A stretch of DNA of 12,976 nt, taken from contig WVZH01000326.1 in NCBI GenBank assembly GCA_011772595.1, positions 126,961-139,936 on the forward strand, given 5' to 3'. Under the pieces are notes generated by a model, which saw only the letters and a program-made list of their open reading frames with translations, ran no database searches and was not told the DNA's origin. This stretch comes from Anaerolineales bacterium. GTDB lineage: Bacteria; Chloroflexota; Anaerolineae; Anaerolineales; E44-bin32. Of the stretch, positions 5,446 to 12,976 are shown piece by piece. The translations under genes were made by a program, and so were the position numbers. Every line of letters begins with the position of its first letter. The first letter of the stretch is position 1.

Positions 5446-8400
5446 GTGGACAAATTATCAACACTCTCGGACTCGGGAGTGCTAGAAGCATTAAATGCCG
5501 TGCTTCCCCCTGCCGAGCTTGCACAAACCCTAGCGTATATGCTTCGTGTTCCAGAAGCATGGCAGAAACTCCACGAGCCTACATTTTTACACCAATTCAT
5601 TGAATCTCCTCCTAGGGCACCTTTCACACCTTCGGAGATCGCTCTGGCGGTTGTTGGCGTGCAAGATACTAAGAATCAGCTTCCAGATGAACTAGAAGGT
5701 CGCTTAAGCGTGTTGACGCAGACAATCGCCGAAGGAAAAGATCTCGGAGCGGCGTTCGAAGATATTGCATTGCTAGCGTTTGGAATCGCGCGGCAATGTG
5801 AAATAGAAGGGGGTATTGAGGAGATCTCGTCCCTCGCTTTGATCCATCCCTTCCATCTTCGATCAACACTTGCATGCTCTTGGCAGTGGCTAGAAGAGCC
5901 CCAAAGACTTATCGCGCCCCTCGTAGAACAAGGGAAACTCGAGGGAATCGCATTGGCGATCCATACACTGCTGGCGAATGTGCCCGTACCGGAAGCTGCA
6001 AAGTATCTACTCTCGGCCACTCCACACGACCTCAGTCATATCCTTCTAAAGATCAGGAAACTCGCTGCACTTGGCCTCGCACACGAGCTTGCAACCGTTT
6101 TTAGAGCGCAAATCGAGACTGGTTCCACACCACAGCCCCCATCACCTTCGGATGGTCTCACTCGCACCGCAACCCACCATCTCGCCCTCGGTGAAATTGA
6201 GCCCGCTCGTGAAGCATTGAGTGTGGCGTGGGAAAACGCATCACAGAATACTGCCGAGATTGCCGACCAGGTCGCCGATATCGCACGAGTGGATGAAGAT
6301 CGGGTTCTCGAAGTGGAAGCGCGGCAACAAGCGCTGGCTGCCTATGCCACGCCTGTTCGACGTGCAAACCTGGCCTTGGCACTCGAAGGTTTGGAACGCA
6401 ATGAGGATGCGCTATCTGTTGTTCATCAAGATCCAACCTGTGTCGAGGAAAGAATCGTAGCGGGTCTTGTCCTTGCAAAATTGGGAGAGATCAAGCAAGC
6501 AGGCAAGAGCCTCATGCCCGCAGTTCAGAGGAGTGTACAAAATTTGGGCATCGAGGATCATTGGCTCCGCAAATTGGCAGACGGATTGCGTGCCATCGGG
6601 GAAATCCGCAGTGAACTTCAAGTCATTCAAGCCAGACTTGAGCGTGTGCCGACCAACGTCGATGCACGGATCGATTTTGTGCGCGCCCTGGAGAGCGCTG
6701 GAGACCCCCATTCCGCGGCCCAGCAAGCCGAACTGACGCTAGCACTAGACCCCACCTCTACATCCGCAAAAGTTCTCCTGGCTTCCAACTTACAACGAGC
6801 AGGGCGCCCCGGCGCCAGTCTCCCACATTGGCAAGAACTCGTGGCGGACGAGCCAGAATACCTCTGGGATTTGGTTGAATGCGCCCTTGATGCAAATGCA
6901 CTTGAGATCGCGACGGACGCAGCGCAGCGCTTGACTGCGCTTCATCCAGAGGATGCCCGTGTAGATACCGTTCTTGGCAAGGTTCTCACGGCGCAGGGAA
7001 GTTTTGAGATCGCACGTGAACATCTTGAAAACGCAGTCCAAGTTGCACCTGAGCAGGCTGAGGCCTGGATCGCTCTCGCTGATTGTCAGCAGACAGCGGG
7101 GGACGTGAGCGCAGCGGGTGAAACACTCTCACAAGCGATCCAACGGTCACCTAACAACAGCGCTCTTCAGTCAGCGCTAGCCAGTTGGCTCCGAATGCAA
7201 GGCCGTCTGAACGACGCCAAAACGATTGCTCGTAGGGCAAGCGAACTGGAACCCGATAATGTACAACGTCTAACGGAATATGCTCAGATATTAAATGAAC
7301 TTGGTCATCAGGATGATGCCTTACCTATCTTTCTCCAGGCACTGTCCAAACAACCGGAGAATTGGGAAGTACGGATTGCTTTGGGCAAGACCTATGAGGC
7401 GCGGAACGAACCGCAAGCCGCTGCCAGACTTCTATCGATGCTCCCTGTGAATGCTCCACCTGAAGCTCATTTCCTTGCGGGAAGGGTATTGATCCAATCC
7501 GCCGACTCACAACAAGATCCCAATCTTACAAAAGGATGCGAACACCTTCAGGACGCAAAACGTTGCGGAATTACCGATCCTACCCTGGAGTATTGGCTTG
7601 GCAGAGCCCAGGAGTTGATGGGGCGAAATGATCAAGCCTTCCTGCACTACCAGGCAAGTCTGCAAGGCAATGAGAAGAGTAGTGATCATGAGTTCTATCT
7701 TAAGGCAGCCTTAGGAGCTGCGAGAGCGGCTCTAACGACCGATCAAGTGCATCTCGCGCTTTCCACATTAGAAGCCGCCAGAGAGCGGTTCCCTGCGTCC
7801 AAGGAAGTCCTGAATTGGCTGGCAAAATCCTATCTGGCTGCAGGTCTTCCCGATCAAGCGATGCAGGTGGCATATCAGGCTACAGAAATTGATCCTAACG
7901 ACAGCGAACCTCTGCGTATCTTGTGTAAAGCTACAGCCAAAGTGGGTGACTGGGAGAAAGCCATTCAAGCGACTGAGCGCTTACTGGAACTCGTACCGGA
8001 GGACAAAGATTCCTGGGTGAAGCTAGGCCAGTTTTCGCACAACTTAGGAATGCGTACGGAAGCACGAGATGCTCTTGCGCGAGGACTGTGGCTCGGGCGT
8101 CATGATCCTCGGCTGTTGCAGCTTGCAGCCCAACTCTTCGTAGACTTTCAAGACCCTAAAGCAGCTCAGCGAATCATGTTGCGTACAGCATCGCTGGAAC
8201 CAAACAACCCGCGTATCCAAGAACAACTCGCCAGGATCAGCGAAGAAGTTGGAGAGCTTGAGACAGCTCAACGCGCGTGGCGACTCTGTATAGAACTTGA
8301 ACCCGATAACCTCGTAGCACTTGATTCTGGCGCTGAGAATTTAATGAAACTCGGGCGGCGCTCTTCAGCCATCGGCCTCTGGCAGCGTGCTATCGGAATC

Positions 8401-10587
8401 GATAAGAGTAATCCCGATCTGAATGTCAAGCTTGCTCGCGCACACATAGCAAACGGAGAACTTCAAAACGGATTAAATCACTACCAGCAGGCGATTGAGA
8501 GCCGACCTACATCAGCCGAACTTGCGATAGAAGTAGGCTCAGCGGTTCTGCGATATGGCGCGCCTCAAGAAGCCGTAGAAGTCCTCCAAAATGCAATACA
8601 TCTCGCTCCAGACCTCGCCAAACCCAAGGTTGATCTCGCAGAATGCTTTATGAAATTAGAACGCTTTAGTGAAGCACGAGAACTCCTTGAGCGTGCTAAG
8701 AACCAATCTCACTATCCTCCAAGAACCGATGCCTTACTCGCCCTCATCGCACTCGAATCCGGCGACTTGATCCACGCCAAGCATCTTCTTGTCTCTTCAC
8801 GACTTGAAAGACCACTCGCCCTTGAAGATGTTTCATGCATCTCAGATGCTGCTCTTCGAATGGGACTATGGAAACACGCATTAGATGTGCTTGAGGAGAG
8901 TTCAAGCGACCATGACTCCGCAGAGAAGCTTGTCGAAGGTATACGCCTCCGTCTACGAATTATGGATGCCCATTGGCTATACGCAGTCGCTGGAAAAGCC
9001 ACCTACCATGCCCCTGATGAAAAATTTGTCGGTCCTGATGCTGAGCGTGCAATAACGTCTCTGCTGGAACGTTGCTCGCGTGCCGGAGCTTCGGTGTCCA
9101 CGATCAATACTTTGAAACGATGGGCCTCATACTCCTTCGGTGACGGTGCGTCAACCCTTGTACATACGACGGACGAGAAACTTTCGACAGGAGCGGGCGG
9201 CGAGCAACTGCACGCATTCGCAATTGCATGCTTGAAAGCAGGGCAGCCTGAGGCAGCAGCTCAAATCCTGGCATCCACAACGCAAAGCCTCAATCCAGAT
9301 GCCTGGGGTGCGCTGCTACTCGGATTGAGCCATGCGTCACTGGGCGAAAATACCCAGGCACTACAGGCATACGAATACGCAGAGGGTAATCCCGTTATCC
9401 AACCGCTGGCCAAGTTTCTGAGCGGTCAGGCGAAATGGAAACAAGGCGACGAGGATGAAGCCTTGGAAGATATCAACACTGCACTTTCTGCTTGGCCCGA
9501 GGAAGCACCGTGGCATTTCCGGTTGGCGTCGATGTATGAAAAGCAAGCCCGATTCGACACAGCCATTCCCCATTTGCAACAAGCTATCGACCTGGTGCCC
9601 GGAAATGGTGACTATCTTTTGGCGTATGCTCGGGCGCTTCGCCATAGTGGTCAACTTAGCGAATCCCTCGCCAGCTACAAACAACTTCTGCAGGTCTTGC
9701 CCGAACAAGGTTTTGTCTGGAAGGAAGCCGCCCAACTCGCAATGGCGAATGGTGAAGCGGAACTCGCACAAACATGGTTCGAACGAGCTTCAACACTATC
9801 TCCTTCCGATCCAGCTTGTCTAATCGGCGCAGCCCAAGCCGCGATGATGCAGGGGTACGCAAAAGTGGCTATGGCACATGTCGAGGCGGCCGCCCGACTC
9901 GCGCCCGACGATCTCGATGTGCTTGTCGGGATGGGAGAAATTTTGGCAAGACAAGGCAAGTTCGAAAAAGCCCTCAGGGCTTACGACCAGGTTATGAAGC
10001 GTACAAAGGATCAGCTCAATGTGAGGATTGCACGCAGCAAACTTCTTGTGCAGATTGGTCGGGCAAAGCACGCGCTAATGGATCTACAAGAAATGCTCGA
10101 AGAAAGACCGGATGAAGAACGGCTCTGGGCTGCACTCGCAGAAGCACACGAAGCGCAAGAGGACTTTGAAGCCGCGATCGATGCCGCATCACATGCAACC
10201 CGCCTATCGCCCAGGGAGACTTCATATCGATTGTTGATGGGGCGCTTATGCCGTCGATCCGGTCAACTGGACCGTGCGTTGGATGAACTTCTCAAAGCGC
10301 AAGCCAATGGGACATTAGATGCCCTGGTCTCAAGGGAATTGGGATTGGTCTATGAACAACGGCGCGAGATGCCTCTGGCTCTCGAAGCCTTCCAGCGCGC
10401 ATTGCACCTTGATCCCGAAGACGAGCAATCTCATTACATGGCGGGCCTGATCTACAAGCAACAGAAGGCCTATCATCAAGCCGCGCGTATGTTCGAACGC
10501 GCGGTGGAAATCAACCCCAAAGATTCTGAAGCACTACAGCAGCTTGCAGCCGTTCGGGCTCTCGAGCTGGTTCATGGCGGAATATAA
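5446..10587 (+). CDS. Giant tetratricopeptide-repeat (TPR) solenoid protein
   Basis: A 1713-residue protein made almost wholly of paired helices. The N-terminal ~250 residues are helical but not clear TPRs. A short P/S-rich linker (T-P-Q-P-P-S-P-S-D) follows near residue 230. From about residue 400 to the C-terminus there are roughly 28 recognisable repeat boundaries of the type L-E-P-D-N, I-D-P-N-D, L-A-P-D-D and I-N-P-K-D, spaced about 34 residues. The pattern weakens around residues 1150-1250, which may be a hinge or an inserted domain. No signal peptide, membrane helix or enzymatic motif is seen, so it is probably a cytoplasmic interaction scaffold. The start is uncertain: GTG at 5446, five bases after the previous stop, fits operon spacing; TTG at 5404 or 5437 and GTG at 5425 are alternatives. 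The reading frame is intact over 5.1 kb. The protease gene follows after 11 bases, so the two probably act together. Confidence 0.88.
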   Translation: MDKLSTLSDSGVLEALNAVLPPAELAQTLAYMLRVPEAWQKLHEPTFLHQFIESPPRAPFTPSEIALAVVGVQDTKNQLPDELEGRLSVLTQTIAEGKDLGAAFEDIALLAFGIARQCEIEGGIEEISSLALIHPFHLRSTLACSWQWLEEPQRLIAPLVEQGKLEGIALAIHTLLANVPVPEAAKYLLSATPHDLSHILLKIRKLAALGLAHELATVFRAQIETGSTPQPPSPSDGLTRTATHHLALGEIEPAREALSVAWENASQNTAEIADQVADIARVDEDRVLEVEARQQALAAYATPVRRANLALALEGLERNEDALSVVHQDPTCVEERIVAGLVLAKLGEIKQAGKSLMPAVQRSVQNLGIEDHWLRKLADGLRAIGEIRSELQVIQARLERVPTNVDARIDFVRALESAGDPHSAAQQAELTLALDPTSTSAKVLLASNLQRAGRPGASLPHWQELVADEPEYLWDLVECALDANALEIATDAAQRLTALHPEDARVDTVLGKVLTAQGSFEIAREHLENAVQVAPEQAEAWIALADCQQTAGDVSAAGETLSQAIQRSPNNSALQSALASWLRMQGRLNDAKTIARRASELEPDNVQRLTEYAQILNELGHQDDALPIFLQALSKQPENWEVRIALGKTYEARNEPQAAARLLSMLPVNAPPEAHFLAGRVLIQSADSQQDPNLTKGCEHLQDAKRCGITDPTLEYWLGRAQELMGRNDQAFLHYQASLQGNEKSSDHEFYLKAALGAARAALTTDQVHLALSTLEAARERFPASKEVLNWLAKSYLAAGLPDQAMQVAYQATEIDPNDSEPLRILCKATAKVGDWEKAIQATERLLELVPEDKDSWVKLGQFSHNLGMRTEARDALARGLWLGRHDPRLLQLAAQLFVDFQDPKAAQRIMLRTASLEPNNPRIQEQLARISEEVGELETAQRAWRLCIELEPDNLVALDSGAENLMKLGRRSSAIGLWQRAIGIDKSNPDLNVKLARAHIANGELQNGLNHYQQAIESRPTSAELAIEVGSAVLRYGAPQEAVEVLQNAIHLAPDLAKPKVDLAECFMKLERFSEARELLERAKNQSHYPPRTDALLALIALESGDLIHAKHLLVSSRLERPLALEDVSCISDAALRMGLWKHALDVLEESSSDHDSAEKLVEGIRLRLRIMDAHWLYAVAGKATYHAPDEKFVGPDAERAITSLLERCSRAGASVSTINTLKRWASYSFGDGASTLVHTTDEKLSTGAGGEQLHAFAIACLKAGQPEAAAQILASTTQSLNPDAWGALLLGLSHASLGENTQALQAYEYAEGNPVIQPLAKFLSGQAKWKQGDEDEALEDINTALSAWPEEAPWHFRLASMYEKQARFDTAIPHLQQAIDLVPGNGDYLLAYARALRHSGQLSESLASYKQLLQVLPEQGFVWKEAAQLAMANGEAELAQTWFERASTLSPSDPACLIGAAQAAMMQGYAKVAMAHVEAAARLAPDDLDVLVGMGEILARQGKFEKALRAYDQVMKRTKDQLNVRIARSKLLVQIGRAKHALMDLQEMLEERPDEERLWAALAEAHEAQEDFEAAIDAASHATRLSPRETSYRLLMGRLCRRSGQLDRALDELLKAQANGTLDALVSRELGLVYEQRREMPLALEAFQRALHLDPEDEQSHYMAGLIYKQQKAYHQAARMFERAVEINPKDSEALQQLAAVRALELVHGGI
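6640..10560 (+). repeat. TPR-coding repeat array
   Basis: This is the part of the giant gene that encodes tandem ~34-residue TPR units (about 102 bases each). The units are recognised by A/G at positions 8 and 20 and P near position 32. They are diverged from each other at the DNA level: I see no near-identical neighbouring copies, so the array is old rather than recently expanded. Repeat regularity fades between about 8900 and 9230 and returns afterwards. Confidence 0.75.
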
Positions 10588-10598
10588 GGACAGAGGTG

Positions 10599-12976
10599 AT
10601 GATCGATCGCTCAGATTTCATCAAACTGCATCAAGCTTCAAGGCTCGCAGGTCGACTTGATTACGCGAGCACTTCGGCAATGGATTGGCTCTCCTCTTGG
10701 CCAGGTGATCTGGAAGTTCATCTTATGCTCGCCAGGGTAGAAATCGATCAGCTACGCTTCGACAAGGCCATCGAAAGATTGACCAACGTTATCTATACAG
10801 ATCCGGAACACATCGCTGCATACGATCTTCTGGCGGGGGTGCTTCAAGAAGTCGGGAGCCCAACACGATCGAGCGTATACCACGCTTGCGCAGAAGCACT
10901 TCGAGGCAATATCTTGGATCCGCATCAAGCTCCAGCCTGGGCGATCAACTTGAGCGAAAGTATCCGAGCCCTGGAGAATGGAGATGTTCAAACTGCAGTT
11001 GTGACGGCACTGGAAGCGGTGACCGCCGACCCGAACTTGCCTCTGCCAATCCTGATCGCGACATGGGCGCAATTGAAAGCTGGCATGCGGACAGCGGCGA
11101 TATCCCTCGTTCGATCGGGCTATGATCGCTGGCCAAACTGTGTCGCTTTCCGTCTCTTGCTTGCCGTTGAGTTACTCGCAAAAGGCGAAGATGCTCGCGG
11201 TGTGTCGCACCTCCACCAGGCATCTAGTGACGATCCTTTAGGGCGGATTGCTGAACGAGTTCTTGGTGCGGACCACCCCTATAGCGGTCTATGGCCTACC
11301 AACCTCCGCGTTGAGCTGAGCACACCTATTCCTGCCGAGGTGGCAGCCGTGTTGGGTGGAAACAAACTTGGTGGAGCATCGAAAGACGACGGACCGATAC
11401 CGGAAGTTCCAGGAACAATAGACGCCAGTTCGGATGGTTCAGGGATCGGAGAAGAAGAGACGATATACAGTGATGCCAATCAACATCCTGCAAAGAAGAC
11501 AGCTATCCTTGAGGAAGACATTGTTACTGTCCACACAAAGGAAAGCAACACTCCAGAGCCCCTGGCTGGCGAGATGTTCAGAGGTCCCGATCCTGGTGAT
11601 CACTCCGTTCGCGCCAATCCATCCACCACAGATGAGTTCTTGGAGGTAGAGGCAGATTTCCTCCGTCTCGCGGAGAGAGTGAATGCACGCCGTCAACGTG
11701 CGGACGAAGACAGACGAGTTCCCGCATACATCGTACTTACAAGCCGCACGAGATTGATGCAGAATTTCGGCGAGGACGTTTTCGATCAGGTAGACAACAA
11801 GATCCTTTCGCTTGTTGAAACGATACGCCGACGCCCTGGCTGGACGGCATATCGACTCTATATCGACGACCCTAGCTCTCTCGAATCCTTTGGTCTTCTA
11901 CCCGCAGATCCCGGTAATGCCTGGCAAATCAAACTACGCATTGCCGATTTCGATCAAGCGCTCGCCCAGCGTAGCGAGATGATCGGTGCAATACTAATTG
12001 TCGGTGCCGATAATGTCGTACCCTTTCATCGACTACCAAACCCTGTCGACGACGACGACGAGATCATTTTATCCGACAACCCTTACGCCACGACGGACGA
12101 GAATTACTTTGCACCCGAGTGGCCAACAGGGCGTCTACCTACAGGGAAGTCCCCCGATCTACTCCTTGAGCTCCTCGACAACGCTATCCAGGAACACAAG
12201 ATATCGATTCAACGTGTCGGCTTCTGGACGCGATTACGCATTTGGCTACACATGAGATTAGAGCGCTTTTTCAGGCGTAAACCGCGTTCACTCGGTTACA
12301 CAGCAAGTATTTGGAGGAAGGCATCGCTTGCCGTCTATAAATCGATCGGCGAACCTAGCTCGTTGCTCACCTCCCCACCCGCACAGGCTGATAGCCTGCC
12401 TGCTCTGGCATTACGTCCATTGCGACTTTCTTACTTCAACCTTCACGGCTTGGAAGACGCACCCGAATGGTTTGGCCAACGGGACCCACTAATGGACCAA
12501 GGACCTGGCCCAGACTTTCCGATCGCTTTGCGCCCGCAGGATGTCATTGACAGCGGAAACGCACCAAAAGTTGTCTTTACTGAAGCTTGTTATGGCGGCA
12601 ACATCCAAGGAAAGTCGATCGAAACTGCGCTCTGTCTGAAATTCCTATCTTCGGGGACTCGCACCGTGGTTGGCTCCACAAAGATATCCTACGGATCGGT
12701 CACGCCACCGCTCATCGCGGCGGATCTCCTCGGCCGATTCTTCTGGAACCAACTAAACCAAAGAATCCCTTCTGGTGAGGCATTGCGAAGGGCGAAACTC
12801 ATGCTTGCTGCCGAGATGCACCGTAGGCAGGGCTATCTCGATGGCGAAGACCAAAAAACGCTCATCTCCTTTGTGCTTTATGGCGATCCTTTATACAACC
12901 CCTCCTTGCGAATCGCTCGGCCAGGGCAAAAGGTAATCGTGAGACGTACAACGCGCCCACAGCGTATGAAAACTGT
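10599..12976 (+). CDS. TPR-linker-caspase-fold cysteine protease (peptidase C25/gingipain-like), 3' end off window
   Basis: The frame is open from ATG 10599 to the right edge (792 codons, no stop), so the C-terminus is missing. AAGGA (10586-10590) lies eight bases before the start. Residues 1-225 are TPR-like helices. Residues 230-355 are an acidic, G/P/S/T-rich, probably disordered linker. From about 365 a caspase-fold domain begins: a V-G-A-D-N-V-V-P-F-H-R strand (469-479), S-D-N-P-Y-A (492-497), W-P-T-G-R-L-P (508-514), the histidine motif Y-F-N-L-H616-G, the cysteine motif V-V-F-T-E-A-C664-Y-G-G, and V-L-Y-G-D-P-L-Y-N-P near the end. These are hallmarks of C25-type peptidases, and CHAT proteases share the fold. 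A basic amphipathic segment (539-563) lies inside the domain. There is no signal peptide, unlike secreted gingipains, so the protein is probably intracellular. The substrate is unknown. Confidence 0.85.
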   Translation, partial: MIDRSDFIKLHQASRLAGRLDYASTSAMDWLSSWPGDLEVHLMLARVEIDQLRFDKAIERLTNVIYTDPEHIAAYDLLAGVLQEVGSPTRSSVYHACAEALRGNILDPHQAPAWAINLSESIRALENGDVQTAVVTALEAVTADPNLPLPILIATWAQLKAGMRTAAISLVRSGYDRWPNCVAFRLLLAVELLAKGEDARGVSHLHQASSDDPLGRIAERVLGADHPYSGLWPTNLRVELSTPIPAEVAAVLGGNKLGGASKDDGPIPEVPGTIDASSDGSGIGEEETIYSDANQHPAKKTAILEEDIVTVHTKESNTPEPLAGEMFRGPDPGDHSVRANPSTTDEFLEVEADFLRLAERVNARRQRADEDRRVPAYIVLTSRTRLMQNFGEDVFDQVDNKILSLVETIRRRPGWTAYRLYIDDPSSLESFGLLPADPGNAWQIKLRIADFDQALAQRSEMIGAILIVGADNVVPFHRLPNPVDDDDEIILSDNPYATTDENYFAPEWPTGRLPTGKSPDLLLELLDNAIQEHKISIQRVGFWTRLRIWLHMRLERFFRRKPRSLGYTASIWRKASLAVYKSIGEPSSLLTSPPAQADSLPALALRPLRLSYFNLHGLEDAPEWFGQRDPLMDQGPGPDFPIALRPQDVIDSGNAPKVVFTEACYGGNIQGKSIETALCLKFLSSGTRTVVGSTKISYGSVTPPLIAADLLGRFFWNQLNQRIPSGEALRRAKLMLAAEMHRRQGYLDGEDQKTLISFVLYGDPLYNPSLRIARPGQKVIVRRTTRPQRMKT

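Noticed and set aside
6575..6590. Third sigma-54-like match (TGGCAG-N5-TTGCG) inside the TPR gene
   Set aside because: It lies within codons for an ordinary TPR helix, has mismatches at both ends, no gene starts soon after it, and a site of this quality is expected by chance in 13 kb.
9774..10115. Short + strand frame inside the TPR gene
   Set aside because: R/S/G-rich translation overlapping intact TPR coding sequence; no ribosome site.
11998..12255. Short + strand frame inside the protease gene
   Set aside because: It overlaps the conserved C25-like motifs in another frame; its S/T/R/P-rich translation is typical of a shadow frame.
5446..12976. CRISPR-linked (Craspase-like) assignment of the TPR/protease pair
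   Set aside because: No CRISPR repeats or cas effector genes are visible, and the protease motifs fit C25 better than the CHAT of type III-E systems.

Overview
The window looks like chromosomal DNA of a bacterium, most likely a Chloroflexota (Anaerolineae-like) lineage. That placement is inferred from the folate-type TrmFO, the intracellular C25-type protease paired with TPR proteins, and the overall style of the proteins; no rRNA or other decisive marker is present. Base composition and protein style look uniform across the window. I see no insertion sequence, tRNA, rRNA or CRISPR array. Apart from the leftmost gene, everything is on the + strand and tightly packed.

Layout. (1) Positions 1-346, minus strand: the first 115 codons of trmFO (tRNA uracil-54 methylation), running off the left edge. 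(2) Positions 347-447: a divergent regulatory region with a sigma-54 -24/-12 promoter, a 15-bp perfect palindrome and a sigma-70-type promoter, all facing right. (3) Positions 448-5030: a three-gene regulatory operon. It encodes sigma-54 (RpoN, with an unusual four-cysteine zinc-ribbon-like insert), a soluble PAS-GAF-PAS histidine kinase, and an NtrC-type response regulator with an intact GAFTGA loop that stops before any DNA-binding domain. (4) Positions 5031-5104: a second, nearly identical sigma-54 promoter, followed by an 11-bp perfect inverted repeat that covers the ribosome binding site of the next gene. (5) Positions 5105-12976: an effector operon encoding a 111-residue two-helix membrane protein, a 1713-residue TPR solenoid protein, and a TPR-linker-caspase-fold (peptidase C25/gingipain-like) protein with an apparent His616/Cys664 dyad. 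The last gene is open at the right edge.

How it may work together (inference). The kinase would sense a cytoplasmic signal and phosphorylate the regulator. The regulator, lacking a DNA-binding domain, would activate sigma-54 holoenzyme from solution. Sigma-54 would fire its own operon (positive feedback) and the downstream operon. The inverted repeat could silence translation of read-through RNA while leaving RNA started at the sigma-54 promoter translatable. The output would be a membrane hairpin protein, a giant protein-interaction scaffold and a cytosolic caspase-like protease. I read this as a self-contained, switch-like regulated-proteolysis module, possibly for stress, defence or cell death. 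The physiological role cannot be read from the sequence.
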